Shown one piece after another: positions 1 through 8,952 of a DNA stretch of 64,000 nucleotides (position 1 is its first letter; each line of letters starts with the position of its first letter). The notes beneath the pieces are model-generated. The model worked only from the letters and a program-made list of their open reading frames with translations, was not told where the DNA came from and ran no database searches. Position numbers and translations under genes: made by a program. The stretch spans positions 1 to 64,000 of the forward strand of contig NZ_JAHKPN010000011.1 in the NCBI RefSeq assembly GCF_018860545.1, in the 5' to 3' direction. Source of the stretch: Winogradskyella psychrotolerans. GTDB lineage: Bacteria > Bacteroidota > Bacteroidia > Flavobacteriales > Flavobacteriaceae.

Positions 1-174
1 TGGTTACATATTAGCTTCTCGATACAAAATTCCTAAAAAGCGGAATTTCACTCGAAGTGACGATACCTTGTATTTGAGGTTTCGACTGCGCTCAACCTGA
101 CATTGAGGAATAAATTGAATAAAAAAAAGAGGCAAATATCACTATTTACCCCTTTTTACAACTAGTATTTTATA
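1..174. other. left-edge intergenic segment
   Basis: No gene is seen here. The stretch holds one copy of a dispersed hairpin repeat (16-62, listed separately) and then a different imperfect palindrome around 78-98 whose ends read AGGTT and AACCT. A T/A-rich run follows up to the stop codon of the reverse-strand gene ending at 175. Confidence 0.6.
16..62 (+). repeat. dispersed hairpin repeat, copy 1
   Basis: The left border is TTCTCGATAC (16-25) and the right border is CACTCGAAGTGACG (49-62). Between them AAATTCC (27-33) pairs with GGAATTT (42-48) across an 8-base loop. Copies with the same borders but a different, still complementary stem lie at 12554-12606 and 60385-60433, with an inverted copy at 60323-60365. 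This resembles REP/BIME-type intergenic palindromes; its function is not visible. Confidence 0.75.
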
Positions 175-3100
175 TTAATCTTCAATCCAACCCATAATCG
201 CATTGGCTACAAACCTCGGTTCTGGAGGCAACGCATAAATGTCCTTTTCGTAGTTTTTATTATAGGGTGAAATATTCATAATATTTCCATCGACAACGAG
301 CGTACTACTTCCACCTGGATCAAAGCCCATTGCTTTATCCATGCCATATTTTAAAAGAATATCGACCATATCAAAATGCGTAGCTCCAACGGATTCTCTA
401 ATACGACCATTGACCATTAACACCATTAATTTACCTGCTTTGGTAATTCCAACAGCAATTTTTGGACCTCGCATATCCGTAAAATCTAATCGTGCCGCTT
501 GTGTTTTAATAGAGTTAGTGGTTTTCCAACCTTCTTCTTCCATGTTTAGAATTTGCTTGCCGTCATCTATCAACATAGGTCCTGCTTCAATAGCATAAGA
601 AATTTCATCCCATCGATAAGGATTGTCTTCTGGCTCTAATAATTGAATTGATAATGATTTACCTTCTTCAAACATGGCATCAGAGAACAAATCTTCTGGA
701 ATAGATAAGGTAATTCCAACAGGAATCACACATACTTCTTCTTTCGGTTTTGTTTTAATTATTTCTTTTACTGTGTTTCCTGCTATTCTAACAATCACAT
801 TGCCATTACCCTTATAGGTGTCTTCAGTAAATGATAAATCGTAAAAACATGGTTCCGTTGCACTATGGGTATTATAATGAGCACTAGAAAATGTTAAGTC
901 TTTCGTTTTTCCTTTAACAGTTAAACCGGCTTTGCTATTCACTTTTCGAATGTCAACATCACCGTTTTTATAAATGATAAAGGCTGGTTTATTAAAAAGT
1001 GGTGGACAAAACACTTTATTATCCATAATTAACAACCCTAAAGGCGAACCAATATAGGTTTCTGGTAAGCCTAGTTTACCAACCAATTCCGGATTTAATA
1101 TATAACCACCATTCCACGCTAATTCAATTTTGTTTGGGTTTTTACTTTTCTTCTTGTACTCTTTTACAAGGGCAGGTACATTTTTAGGCTCTTTATTCGC
1201 AATATGTGCTGCGAATTTCCATTGGTGCTTTTTAGTATCAATTTCAGCTAATACTCCACTCCAAGGTAACCCGTCATCGTAAACACCTCCTGCAAAAGAG
1301 GATTTTACTTTTTCTACCGTTTTAGAAAGTTTTAAATCTTCTTTAATCTGCGTTAATAATTTGGCAATTGGTGTGCCGTTTTCAATGGCATCTTCAGTCA
1401 TCATATTGAGTAATGTCTTCTCGCCTAGCTCATCTTTTAAATCTTGATACAACTCACTTTTAAGCACCATATCAAAATCCTTTGCCGTTTGAATTGGTGT
1501 AGGATATGCTAAAGTGGTACGCACACCAGCTGGTACAAACTGAATAAAACCACTACCTTTAGGAATACCCATTATTTTAGCGGTCATCTGATACATCACT
1601 TTTCCAATATGAAAATGATCGATTTCAATAATATCAGTCATCATTGCAGCATATTCTCCGTTAGTAATTAAGAAACCATCCGCTTCTTTAATATCTCTTA
1701 AAATCTTAATGGCCTTCGCTCCCATTTGAGGAAAATGGACACCTTCTGACCATTGTTTGGTTTCTACAATTTGAATCACTCCTGCATTGTACAACAATCC
1801 TAATTCTGGCTCTTTTCCGCTTTCTAAATACTCTTTAATATCCGCACTTGAGAACCATTTTGTGATTCTTGCCTCATGGATAAAAATGTAGATTTTTTCT
1901 AACTTATCTACATTTGCTTCAAGAATATCTGAGGTTAACTCTTGTTCTATGGTTAGATTTAATTGTGCACGAATCGGTTGTAATACAAAATATTCTAATT
2001 CATGTTTAATATAACGGCCAGGAAAATAACCTTTCGGAACATTTTTCTTTAAGTTCTTAGTCAAAATTTTTCGGTCATCAATACCCAAATATTTACTGTT
2101 AGTCAGTTGAAAAAGTGCTAATTCCCAATCAGCAAAAAACTGTGGCGCTAAAGTTAAATCTGGTAAATGTTCCGGTTTAAAAACATCGGTATATATCATG
2201 TTTACCAATCCGGTGACTTCTTGATAAGTGAAGGCTTGATAAGCGAAAGATTTTTTATTTCTATGACGATACGCCAACGCATGATCATGACGAATGGAAA
2301 TTTCACCATCTACATATTTAAAAATATCATCAATAGCATTGTAATATTTATGGATGACTTCAAGGTTGGTATTTACCAAATCTGGAATATCATTTTCCAT
2401 CGTTCTTGCATAACGCATCACACGGCCTTTTACCAATTGTTCTTCCACTCTAAAAAAGCTAGGATCAATTAAAGATTTTAGGTAATGCATAAACGACAAA
2501 CGACCATAACCTGGTAAATAATGACGCTTCTTTTTATTAAGAATTGCATTCAAATCTTCATTTTCAAAATCCACAGACTTCTTATATTTCTTTAATAGAT
2601 TAATCACTTGTGGATTATTTTCTATCGAAACCGAAACCAATTGGTAATACATACGCTGCAAAATGTAACGCATATTCTCCTCCAAGGCCTCTAAGCTGTA
2701 ACGTTTTTTAATAACGCTTCTATTATGCGTCACATCAACCATTCTGTTTTGTGGATAAAACACATGATCACAGATTTTTTCTGCGAGTTTCTTTGGAACT
2801 TTAGACCCTTTAAATTCAAGTACATTAAGTCTAAGTGATTCATCTAAATGACGTCCAATCACCTCATCATAGACTTCTCTTGGTTCGTATTGTCTACAAA
2901 ATATTGGTGTTCCACATGCTGCTGCTTCTATAATTGGCAGCCCACGGCCTTCGGTTTGACTTGGTAATAAAATTAAAGATGCCACATCAAAAAGCTGTTC
3001 GATATCTAATGGCTTTTTGTGTTTCTTTTTAAAATCATTCTTATCAAACTCACTAAATAAAAAGCCAAGTAATACACGCGATTTAAATGCTTTTGGTAGG

Positions 3101-4368
3101 TCTTTTAGAAAATTAGTGAAATCCTTTTTTAAATCGTGATAATAGTTCTGCTGGCCATGTGGAATCGGGCCCGAAACTATTAAAGATAATTTTAATTGAG
3201 GATTGGTCGTGAATTTTTCTGCAAATGAATCATAAGAAAATAAGCGTTTAATCAATTTGAAATTCAATTCTATAGACTTTCTACTTATCACTCGCGTTGG
3301 CTGTAAAAACACGATATTGTTATTGACAAAATCAAAGTTTTTGATCGTTTTATGACCTAATAATATAGGTTTTAAAGACCGTTTACTTTCGGTATGATGC
3401 GCAGCTGTATGAACCGTTATACTATCCTTTTTGTTTGCAAAAATAGTTGACACTTGCATAAACGCTTTTATAATATCGCGCTTACTCATTTGATGCATTT
3501 TGGTATCTACCGCAGTACCTAACAAGGCAACATTTGCCGGATTATGACCATTGACATTTATTAAATGATCTTGCTGAATTCTATTGATATTCACATTCAT
3601 CCACGAGCGACTTTCCCAAGGATAAACTGTTTCTATAATTGAGAAAAACTCTCCGACATGCGCGTTGTGAAAAAAGAAATCTCTTGGTCCTTTTTTTAGA
3701 CCTTTCTTTTTAATTTCTACCTCTCTATTTCCACCTTCCCAATAAAAATCGTGATTATTGTTAATCACAGGAATGCCTAAATATTCTGAAATTAAAACCG
3801 TTGCCAAAGCCAAAGACACATTACCAGGATTAGAACAGACATTAATAAGATATAACAACGAAATATCATTCTCCTCAATATAGTTTCCTAATTTTTCAAC
3901 GAGCACTAATACCTCTTTCCAAAACTTACCAATAAGATTATTATAAGCTTCACTCCCACGTTCCATTTTAATTTGAAAGAAATCCTGGTACAACGGCCAA
4001 GCATCAAATGCTTCCATCTCAGGAATCACTTTTTTAAAGGCGTCTTTTGGAATAAGCTCATCAGCTTCCTGTTTAATTTCACCCGCTATAAAATGAATCG
4101 GAATATTGGGATAAATACTCTTAAAAGTTTTGGCGTATTTTTCCGTTTCTACCGTAATGCCATCAATAGTGAAATAAAAGGTTAAAAACGCAATACCACC
4201 ATTTTCAATATGCGTATCAAATGTAGACGCATTACCTTTAAATGCAGATGGTAAGTCCTTCTCCTTAAATTTATCCATGAATAAACCTAAATCGAACCAG
4301 GTATTTATTTTTTCATTTTTAAGCTCATTTAAAATAGTAGAGATTTTCGTTGTTTTTTTATCAGTCAT
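175..4368 (-). CDS. glycosyltransferase fused to a phosphodiester glycosidase (NAGPA-type) domain
   Basis: This is a 1397-residue multidomain protein with no signal peptide or clear membrane segment, so probably cytoplasmic. Roughly residues 1-620 form a GT-B-type glycosyltransferase. The motif region LLPSQTEGRGLPIIEAAACG near residue 473 is the usual nucleotide-sugar-binding segment of GT4/GT1 enzymes. Residues about 640-1070 match no family I recognise. From about residue 1080 to the end it looks like a phosphodiester glycosidase (NAGPA family) domain, with an NGGY motif near 1084 and the conserved FDPGGSSTLV near 1349. The start is ATG, 10 bases after the end of another glycosyltransferase gene, so the two are probably co-transcribed and act on the same glycan. 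A transferase joined to a glycosidase of sugar-phosphodiesters is unusual. The domain assignments are from sequence memory. Confidence 0.8.
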   Translation of the reverse strand: MTDKKTTKISTILNELKNEKINTWFDLGLFMDKFKEKDLPSAFKGNASTFDTHIENGGIAFLTFYFTIDGITVETEKYAKTFKSIYPNIPIHFIAGEIKQEADELIPKDAFKKVIPEMEAFDAWPLYQDFFQIKMERGSEAYNNLIGKFWKEVLVLVEKLGNYIEENDISLLYLINVCSNPGNVSLALATVLISEYLGIPVINNNHDFYWEGGNREVEIKKKGLKKGPRDFFFHNAHVGEFFSIIETVYPWESRSWMNVNINRIQQDHLINVNGHNPANVALLGTAVDTKMHQMSKRDIIKAFMQVSTIFANKKDSITVHTAAHHTESKRSLKPILLGHKTIKNFDFVNNNIVFLQPTRVISRKSIELNFKLIKRLFSYDSFAEKFTTNPQLKLSLIVSGPIPHGQQNYYHDLKKDFTNFLKDLPKAFKSRVLLGFLFSEFDKNDFKKKHKKPLDIEQLFDVASLILLPSQTEGRGLPIIEAAACGTPIFCRQYEPREVYDEVIGRHLDESLRLNVLEFKGSKVPKKLAEKICDHVFYPQNRMVDVTHNRSVIKKRYSLEALEENMRYILQRMYYQLVSVSIENNPQVINLLKKYKKSVDFENEDLNAILNKKKRHYLPGYGRLSFMHYLKSLIDPSFFRVEEQLVKGRVMRYARTMENDIPDLVNTNLEVIHKYYNAIDDIFKYVDGEISIRHDHALAYRHRNKKSFAYQAFTYQEVTGLVNMIYTDVFKPEHLPDLTLAPQFFADWELALFQLTNSKYLGIDDRKILTKNLKKNVPKGYFPGRYIKHELEYFVLQPIRAQLNLTIEQELTSDILEANVDKLEKIYIFIHEARITKWFSSADIKEYLESGKEPELGLLYNAGVIQIVETKQWSEGVHFPQMGAKAIKILRDIKEADGFLITNGEYAAMMTDIIEIDHFHIGKVMYQMTAKIMGIPKGSGFIQFVPAGVRTTLAYPTPIQTAKDFDMVLKSELYQDLKDELGEKTLLNMMTEDAIENGTPIAKLLTQIKEDLKLSKTVEKVKSSFAGGVYDDGLPWSGVLAEIDTKKHQWKFAAHIANKEPKNVPALVKEYKKKSKNPNKIELAWNGGYILNPELVGKLGLPETYIGSPLGLLIMDNKVFCPPLFNKPAFIIYKNGDVDIRKVNSKAGLTVKGKTKDLTFSSAHYNTHSATEPCFYDLSFTEDTYKGNGNVIVRIAGNTVKEIIKTKPKEEVCVIPVGITLSIPEDLFSDAMFEEGKSLSIQLLEPEDNPYRWDEISYAIEAGPMLIDDGKQILNMEEEGWKTTNSIKTQAARLDFTDMRGPKIAVGITKAGKLMVLMVNGRIRESVGATHFDMVDILLKYGMDKAMGFDPGGSSTLVVDGNIMNISPYNKNYEKDIYALPPEPRFVANAIMGWIED

Positions 4369-4378
4369 GTTTTAATTC

Positions 4379-5623
4379 TTAAAATGTAAATAATTGGCTT
4401 AACTTTTCTTCTAATACTTCATAGGAAAAATATTTTTTACCAATGTTAAAATTGTATTCGCCGATTTCTATACAGCGTTTTGGGTTGTATATAATATCGG
4501 ACATTTGCTGTACGCTTTCTGGTGTAAGATTTCCATCTGAAATCATTACAGTTTCAAAACCCTTGTTACCAATATCTTGGCTATAAACAGGTTTATAATC
4601 GTTAACAAAAATTGGTTTTTTCGCTAATACGGTTTCTACAAAGGCGTTACCAAAGCCTTCATAGGTACTAAAATAGGTACATGCTCTTCCGTGGGCATAC
4701 ACATCAGATAAATCTTTATGATCTAACACCTTATGTGCTGCAAATATGATTTGTCGCGATAAATTTAAGTCATGAATTTGGTCGATTAATTCATTGTAAT
4801 AGGTCTTATTTTCGTCGTCATTATTATTACCAGTAATGATTAGTTTAAGTTTCTTATCATCTAATTGATCAATTAATGAAATAGCGGTTTCAATCCCTTT
4901 TCGTCTTACAATACGCGTGACTTGCAGTAAGGCTATTTCATCCTTTAAAACTCCAACATCTCTAAGGAAAAATTCATTTTCTGGTGTTGGCACTCCGTAA
5001 ACGCGGTTAAAATCCATAACATTAGGTACCATAATAGCATCAATATCAAATCGGTTTTTAAACGTTTCTACACCAAACGTATTGATGACCGCATGTTTAA
5101 CGTCTGGCAGTAATAATGGAAAGTTCTTATCCACATAATGGTTAATTTCTGGATGAACAGACACGTAGCGCTGACCACGTTCCCAATGAAAATCATGATC
5201 GTGAGTTACCACAGGTATTCCCGAAGTTTCTATTAATTTTTTAATAGCGACTCCCATAGATAAATGACAAGGTAATGCTGATGCGTTTTCAGAAAGAATA
5301 ACATCTATTTTCTTCTTCGCCACCCATTGTCGCATCGCAAGGTGAATACGATTAGACGCTTTCTCAACATGTTCTAATAAAGGATCTGGATCTCTATCGG
5401 GTTCAAAAAATGCTTTACGTTGGCCCCATTCTGCTTCAACTGAAAAGAAAGATAAGGCAGGATACAAATAATCGTGTTCACGATCTATGGTCCAGGATTC
5501 AAATTCACCAGACATGATGAAGACCTCATGGCCTAATTTTTTTAAAACATCTATCCATTTTTCGGTTTCGAGTGCTACGCCATCGACACCTCCAATTCGT
5601 CCAATAATAATTCCTATTCGCAT
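4379..5623 (-). CDS. glycosyltransferase family 4-like protein
   Basis: The 414-residue protein has a GT-B layout. The N-terminus MRIGIIIGRIGGVDGVALETEKW carries the glycine-rich acceptor-side loop. A central LLQVTRIVRRKGIETAI strand-helix opens the second domain. YFSTYEGFGNAFVETVLAKKPIFV near residue 310 supplies the conserved EGFGN..E motif that binds the sugar nucleotide. It lies upstream of, and 10 bases from, the large glycosyltransferase-glycosidase gene, and its N-terminal motif resembles the start of that protein (GIAFLTFYFTIDGITVETEK). The two may be distant paralogues. The sugar donor and acceptor cannot be told from sequence. No wzx/wzy or other capsule genes are next to it, so this is a small two-gene glycosylation unit. 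Confidence 0.88.
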   Translation of the reverse strand: MRIGIIIGRIGGVDGVALETEKWIDVLKKLGHEVFIMSGEFESWTIDREHDYLYPALSFFSVEAEWGQRKAFFEPDRDPDPLLEHVEKASNRIHLAMRQWVAKKKIDVILSENASALPCHLSMGVAIKKLIETSGIPVVTHDHDFHWERGQRYVSVHPEINHYVDKNFPLLLPDVKHAVINTFGVETFKNRFDIDAIMVPNVMDFNRVYGVPTPENEFFLRDVGVLKDEIALLQVTRIVRRKGIETAISLIDQLDDKKLKLIITGNNNDDENKTYYNELIDQIHDLNLSRQIIFAAHKVLDHKDLSDVYAHGRACTYFSTYEGFGNAFVETVLAKKPIFVNDYKPVYSQDIGNKGFETVMISDGNLTPESVQQMSDIIYNPKRCIEIGEYNFNIGKKYFSYEVLEEKLSQLFTF

Positions 5624-5850
5624 GTTATATCTAAAGTTTTGAGTTCTTTAAATATAGAGAATAGAAAAATGTATTGAAAGGTTTTGAAGTGCTGTATTTA
5701 CAGATTTACGACTTCAAAAATTTAAAGGATATTAAATTATGTGTAATATAATTTATGTTCTTATTCTTAACGAAATGATAATATTGAAAGTTATGCCTTT
5801 AGCGATTTTAAGCTCTAAAAGTACTTAAGGCATAGAAATTAGAAGTTATT

Positions 5851-6339
5851 TTATTCTGAAATCACAAATGCATCAGCGAGTTCTTGCTCGGTTGGTTTCT
5901 CAAACCAAGTTTCCATAAACTCGAAGTTATCATTGGTCACTTCAAACTCAAACGCGGCCCCTTTTTCCGTATTTCTCTTCATCACGCGCTCTAATCGTTT
6001 CGTTTTAGAAACGTCTAAAAAATGTAATTTTATGGTATAGCCATTCATTTCTGCGAACTTCCTGAGTTTTTCACGATGTCCAAATTTGGACAATCCTAAA
6101 TCCAAGATGGCATCTGTTTTTGAGTCTTCTAACTGATGAATTAGATTTAACATGATGCGTTCTGAGCGTTCAATGCGTTCTAAAAACCAATCTAAACCAT
6201 CGGTTTCTTTTTTATCAGGAAGAAACAACACGTTATTCCATGTATCGATTGAAAACACGACTCCATTAATTTGCCTTTTTAGTTCGTTGGAGTAAGTGGT
6301 TTTTCCTGAGCCTGTGTTACCTACTATAAGGTGAATCAT
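5851..6339 (-). CDS. P-loop ATPase/kinase, AAA_33 or zeta-toxin-like
   Basis: The 162-residue protein begins MIHLIVGNTGSGKTTYSNEL, a Walker A motif at residues 7-15. It later has an ILDLGLSKFGHREKLRKF strand with a Walker B-like acidic residue, then a lid region rich in Arg and Lys (TKRLERVMKRNTEK). This is the arrangement of small nucleotide-dependent kinases such as gluconate kinase-like, zeta-toxin-like and AAA_33 proteins. The substrate is unknown. Its start lies 14 bases from the end of the 74-residue gene at 6354-6578 on the same strand, so the two may be one transcript. A toxin role would need an antitoxin, and the small neighbour does not look like one. Confidence 0.75.
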   Translation of the reverse strand: MIHLIVGNTGSGKTTYSNELKRQINGVVFSIDTWNNVLFLPDKKETDGLDWFLERIERSERIMLNLIHQLEDSKTDAILDLGLSKFGHREKLRKFAEMNGYTIKLHFLDVSKTKRLERVMKRNTEKGAAFEFEVTNDNFEFMETWFEKPTEQELADAFVISE

Positions 6340-6353
6340 TTTGCTTTTAATTT

Positions 6354-6578
6354 TTATTCTACGATTTCGTAATCAATATCTAGTTTCCGTAGTGCTCTTA
6401 ACGCAGAACCCGAATTTTTATCTGAAACTTCGATATCTACAGCATCTCCTTCTAAAAGAATATCTGTAAGCTCATTGGACAAGGATGCGTTCCCATTACT
6501 AGAGATCTCAGTAATACAGTTGGCAATTGCTCTTTTATCTGGTCTTTGAGCGTCGCATGATAATAGGTTTAATTTCAT
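6354..6578 (-). CDS. small hypothetical protein
   Basis: A 74-residue soluble, acidic protein that I do not recognise. Its C-terminal half, with SGSALRALRKLDIDYEIVE, has the short alpha/beta rhythm seen in small ligand-binding folds such as the ribosomal L7/L12 C-terminal domain, but this is only a resemblance. It is probably co-transcribed with the P-loop kinase gene 14 bases downstream. The balanced amino-acid composition and the tidy spacing argue for a real gene. Confidence 0.6.
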   Translation of the reverse strand: MKLNLLSCDAQRPDKRAIANCITEISSNGNASLSNELTDILLEGDAVDIEVSDKNSGSALRALRKLDIDYEIVE

Positions 6579-6691
6579 TGCAATGGATTAATACTGTTAT
6601 TCAGAATAGTCTGAAGTATGCTTTTTTAAATAATTTGTGGTAGGATAAGAATACGTAATGTAGTAAATAATAATGAAGTGGACCCTAGCAA

Positions 6692-7603
6692 TTACGTAAA
6701 CGTATTATAATTTGAGCGCTTTTTTTTTAAATACGCTAGAGGAGTCATACCCGTCTCTTTTTTAAAAAACCGACTAAATTCTTCTAAGTTGTAATAATGC
6801 AAGGAAGTAGCGACTTCGGTTATGTTATACCTGCCAGATCGCAACAAGGATTTTGCTTGCGAAATTAAAATTTCATTGATATGTTTTTTTGCCGATCTTC
6901 CGGTATCTTTTAATAATATCTTGGTGAGTTGATGTGTTGATAGCGCTAATTTATTGGCATAGAACTGTACTTTTCGTTCCTTAAAGAAGTTCTTTCGTAA
7001 CAATTCGTGAAAATCCGAAATTACTTTGTCGTGCCTCAAGTGCTTCTCAATTGTATAAGAAACATTATGGTGGCTGATTAAAATGTTTTCGGTCTCATAT
7101 AATAGAATTATAATAAGGTTTCGTATAATATCATTTTTAAAAAGATGTTGTTCATCTTTCATTTTATCTCGAATGTTTTCAATCTGAATTGTGAGTTTTT
7201 CCGTATCCAAATCTGTTAATTTCAAATAATCTAAGCCGTTATTATTTAAAATTCTAAAGCGATCCAAGAAGTAAATATTATTGAGTACCTCTACAAGAAA
7301 ATTTTTCTTGAAAATAACAGTGAGGCATCTGTAGTCTTCAGACACTTCCGTCATCTCAAAAACGGTAGAAGGTGTCAAAACAGCCAAAGTATGCTTGTCG
7401 TAGTAGATCTCTTTATCTTCAATCTTTCCTTTGATGTAGCCTGAAGTACATAATGCTATCTGATAACATGTAGAACGAAAAGGTCTGTTAGGTGCGATAT
7501 TATTAATTGAAATGTCGGACACAAAAAAGTTAAGGTCTTTCAAACTTTTAGTTTCTCCGTGAGTAAACTCGTTAATATTTAAATCAGGAATTTTAAGCGA
7601 CAT
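6692..7603 (-). CDS. AraC-family transcriptional regulator
   Basis: The C-terminal third (about residues 215-303) holds the two helix-turn-helix units of AraC/XylS regulators, ending in YNITEVATSLHYYNLEEFSRFFKKETGMTPLAYL. The N-terminal part is a cupin-like sensor (YCYDKHTLAVLTPSTVFEM-type region). The reading frame stays open upstream to 7762. I place the start at the ATG at 7601-7603 because the extra 53 codons are A/T-run sequence and overlap a promoter box and operator repeats. The gene is divergent from the zinc alcohol dehydrogenase at 7805 and very likely controls it and itself through the two 21-bp-spaced direct repeats between them. The inducer is unknown. Confidence 0.88.
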   Translation of the reverse strand: MSLKIPDLNINEFTHGETKSLKDLNFFVSDISINNIAPNRPFRSTCYQIALCTSGYIKGKIEDKEIYYDKHTLAVLTPSTVFEMTEVSEDYRCLTVIFKKNFLVEVLNNIYFLDRFRILNNNGLDYLKLTDLDTEKLTIQIENIRDKMKDEQHLFKNDIIRNLIIILLYETENILISHHNVSYTIEKHLRHDKVISDFHELLRKNFFKERKVQFYANKLALSTHQLTKILLKDTGRSAKKHINEILISQAKSLLRSGRYNITEVATSLHYYNLEEFSRFFKKETGMTPLAYLKKKRSNYNTFT

Positions 7604-7637
7604 AACATCATGGTTTATACCTTTAAAAAAAAAGTGT

Positions 7638-7670
7638 TTTTTAGTCAAACAATAATTCTTTTTAGTCAAA
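7638..7670. promoter_or_regulatory. AraC-type operator: two direct repeats 21 bp apart
   Basis: TTTTTAGTCAAA occurs at 7638-7649 and again at 7659-7670, exactly 21 bp or two DNA turns apart. AraC-family proteins bind as two HTH units to direct half-sites with this period. The second half-site overlaps the regulator's own -7 box (7667-7674, minus strand), suggesting autorepression. The divergent dehydrogenase promoter is 20 bp further on. Confidence 0.7.
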
Positions 7671-7674
7671 GATA
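7667..7674 (-). promoter_or_regulatory. -7 promoter box of the AraC-type gene
   Basis: Read on the minus strand this is TATCTTTG, a perfect match to the Bacteroidota -7 consensus TAnnTTTG, 64 bases upstream of the chosen start codon. It overlaps the promoter-proximal operator repeat. No clear TTTG -33 box was found. Confidence 0.5.
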
Positions 7675-7690
7675 TTGGTTTTATAGAAAA

Positions 7691-7698
7691 TAACTTTG
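7691..7698 (+). promoter_or_regulatory. -7 promoter box of the alcohol dehydrogenase gene
   Basis: TAACTTTG fits TAnnTTTG and lies 107 bases upstream of the dehydrogenase start codon and 20 bases beyond the AraC-type repeats. That position suits an activator bound just upstream. The 5' untranslated region would be about 100 bases. Confidence 0.45.
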
Positions 7699-7804
7699 TA
7701 AAGAAGAGAATCATTATCCTGTTAAATATCAAATGGACGGTTTTAGAAATAATTAAAATCAAAACGATATAACACAGATAACATAATAATTAAAATTAAG
7801 ACAT

Positions 7805-8836
7805 ATGAAAGCAGTAAGATTTTATGGTAAAGAAGATGTGCGTATTGAGGACATAGAAAAACCAAGCCCTAAAACCGGAGAAGTATTAATAAAAATTGGA
7901 GGAGCAGGTGTTTGCCATTCCGATTTACATATTATCCACGATGGTATACCTGGTGCCGATGAACTAACGCCATTTACACTAGGACATGAAAATGCTGGCT
8001 GGGTTGAAGAAATCGGAGACGGAGTTACAGAATATAAAAAAGGAGATGCTGTAATTGTTTACGGACCTTGGGGCTGCGGACACTGTAAACCTTGTCAATT
8101 GTCTTCAGAAAATTATTGTGATTATCAATCCGTGCAAGCCTATGGAGGAGGCCTTGGTTTAAATGGAGGGTTAGCTGAATATATGATCGTGCCTTCTACT
8201 CGATTATTGGTACCCATTGGTGAACTTGATCCTGTTATTGCTGCTCCGTTAAGTGATGCTGCACTTACACCGTATGCCGCAATAAAACGTTCATTAACCA
8301 AACTTACCACAGATGCTACCGTTGTGGTTATTGGTATTGGTGGACTTGGTCATATGGCACTTCAAATATTAAAAGGGGTTTGTGGTTCTACGGTTATCGC
8401 CGGAGATATCTCTAAAGACAAACTTGAATTAGCAAAAACACATGGTGCCGATTACGTTATCAATACCACTGATGCTGATGCTGCTGAACAAATATTGAAA
8501 ATTACAGGAATAAAGAAAGCAGCGGTTGTTTTAGATTTTGTTGGCATTGGTCCTACTATAGCACTTGGCAAAAAAGTTATAGGACTCAATGGTGATTTAA
8601 CCATTGCAGGATTAGGAGGAGGAGCAATGGACGCTTCTTATGGTCAACTTCCGTTTGGTGTAAGAGTGAGCACTCCATATTGGGGTTCTAGAGCAGAACT
8701 CATTGAAGTCATAGCTTTAGCAAACCAAGGAAAATTAGACATTGCTATAGAAACTTATAATTTAGATCAAACAAAAGAAGTTTATGACAAGCTACATCAT
8801 GGTAACATTATTGGTCGCGCTGTTATGATTCCTTAA
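7805..8836 (+). CDS. zinc-dependent alcohol dehydrogenase (MDR family)
   Basis: The 343-residue medium-chain dehydrogenase should oxidise alcohols or reduce aldehydes with NAD(P). Catalytic zinc ligands are visible at Cys37 (GVCHSD) and His61-Glu62 (GHENAG). The structural zinc lobe has Cys91, 94, 97 and 105 (CGHCKPCQLSSENYC). The Rossmann glycine motif is GIGGLGHMA, near residue 177. Length and motif order are those of complete, active enzymes. It is alone on its strand, divergent from an AraC-family regulator with a shared operator, so expression is probably induced by an alcohol or aldehyde-type ligand. The natural substrate is not predictable. The start is the ATG at 7805, with no strong Shine-Dalgarno, which is normal for this phylum. 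Confidence 0.93.
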   Translation: MKAVRFYGKEDVRIEDIEKPSPKTGEVLIKIGGAGVCHSDLHIIHDGIPGADELTPFTLGHENAGWVEEIGDGVTEYKKGDAVIVYGPWGCGHCKPCQLSSENYCDYQSVQAYGGGLGLNGGLAEYMIVPSTRLLVPIGELDPVIAAPLSDAALTPYAAIKRSLTKLTTDATVVVIGIGGLGHMALQILKGVCGSTVIAGDISKDKLELAKTHGADYVINTTDADAAEQILKITGIKKAAVVLDFVGIGPTIALGKKVIGLNGDLTIAGLGGGAMDASYGQLPFGVRVSTPYWGSRAELIEVIALANQGKLDIAIETYNLDQTKEVYDKLHHGNIIGRAVMIP

Positions 8837-8952
8837 TATGGTTTGAGCTATAACTTCTACAATGGCTTTCTTGAATAAAGACTGACCAGCATATCTGCAA
8901 GGGATTCTCTGCATAGAAAACCATCAATAATTAAAATTCAAGACGACTGCAA

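Noticed and set aside
5793-5833. ATGCCTT / AAGGCAT inverted pair as a terminator
   Set aside because: The 27-base loop is long and there is no T run after the stem in either direction.
5851-6578. Zeta-type toxin with antitoxin
   Set aside because: The P-loop protein could fit a zeta-like kinase, but the 74-residue neighbour has no antitoxin features and small housekeeping kinases share the same motifs.
7604-7762. N-terminal extension of the AraC-type protein
   Set aside because: The extra 53 codons are A/T-run sequence covering the promoter box and operator repeats; the cupin/HTH protein is complete without them.
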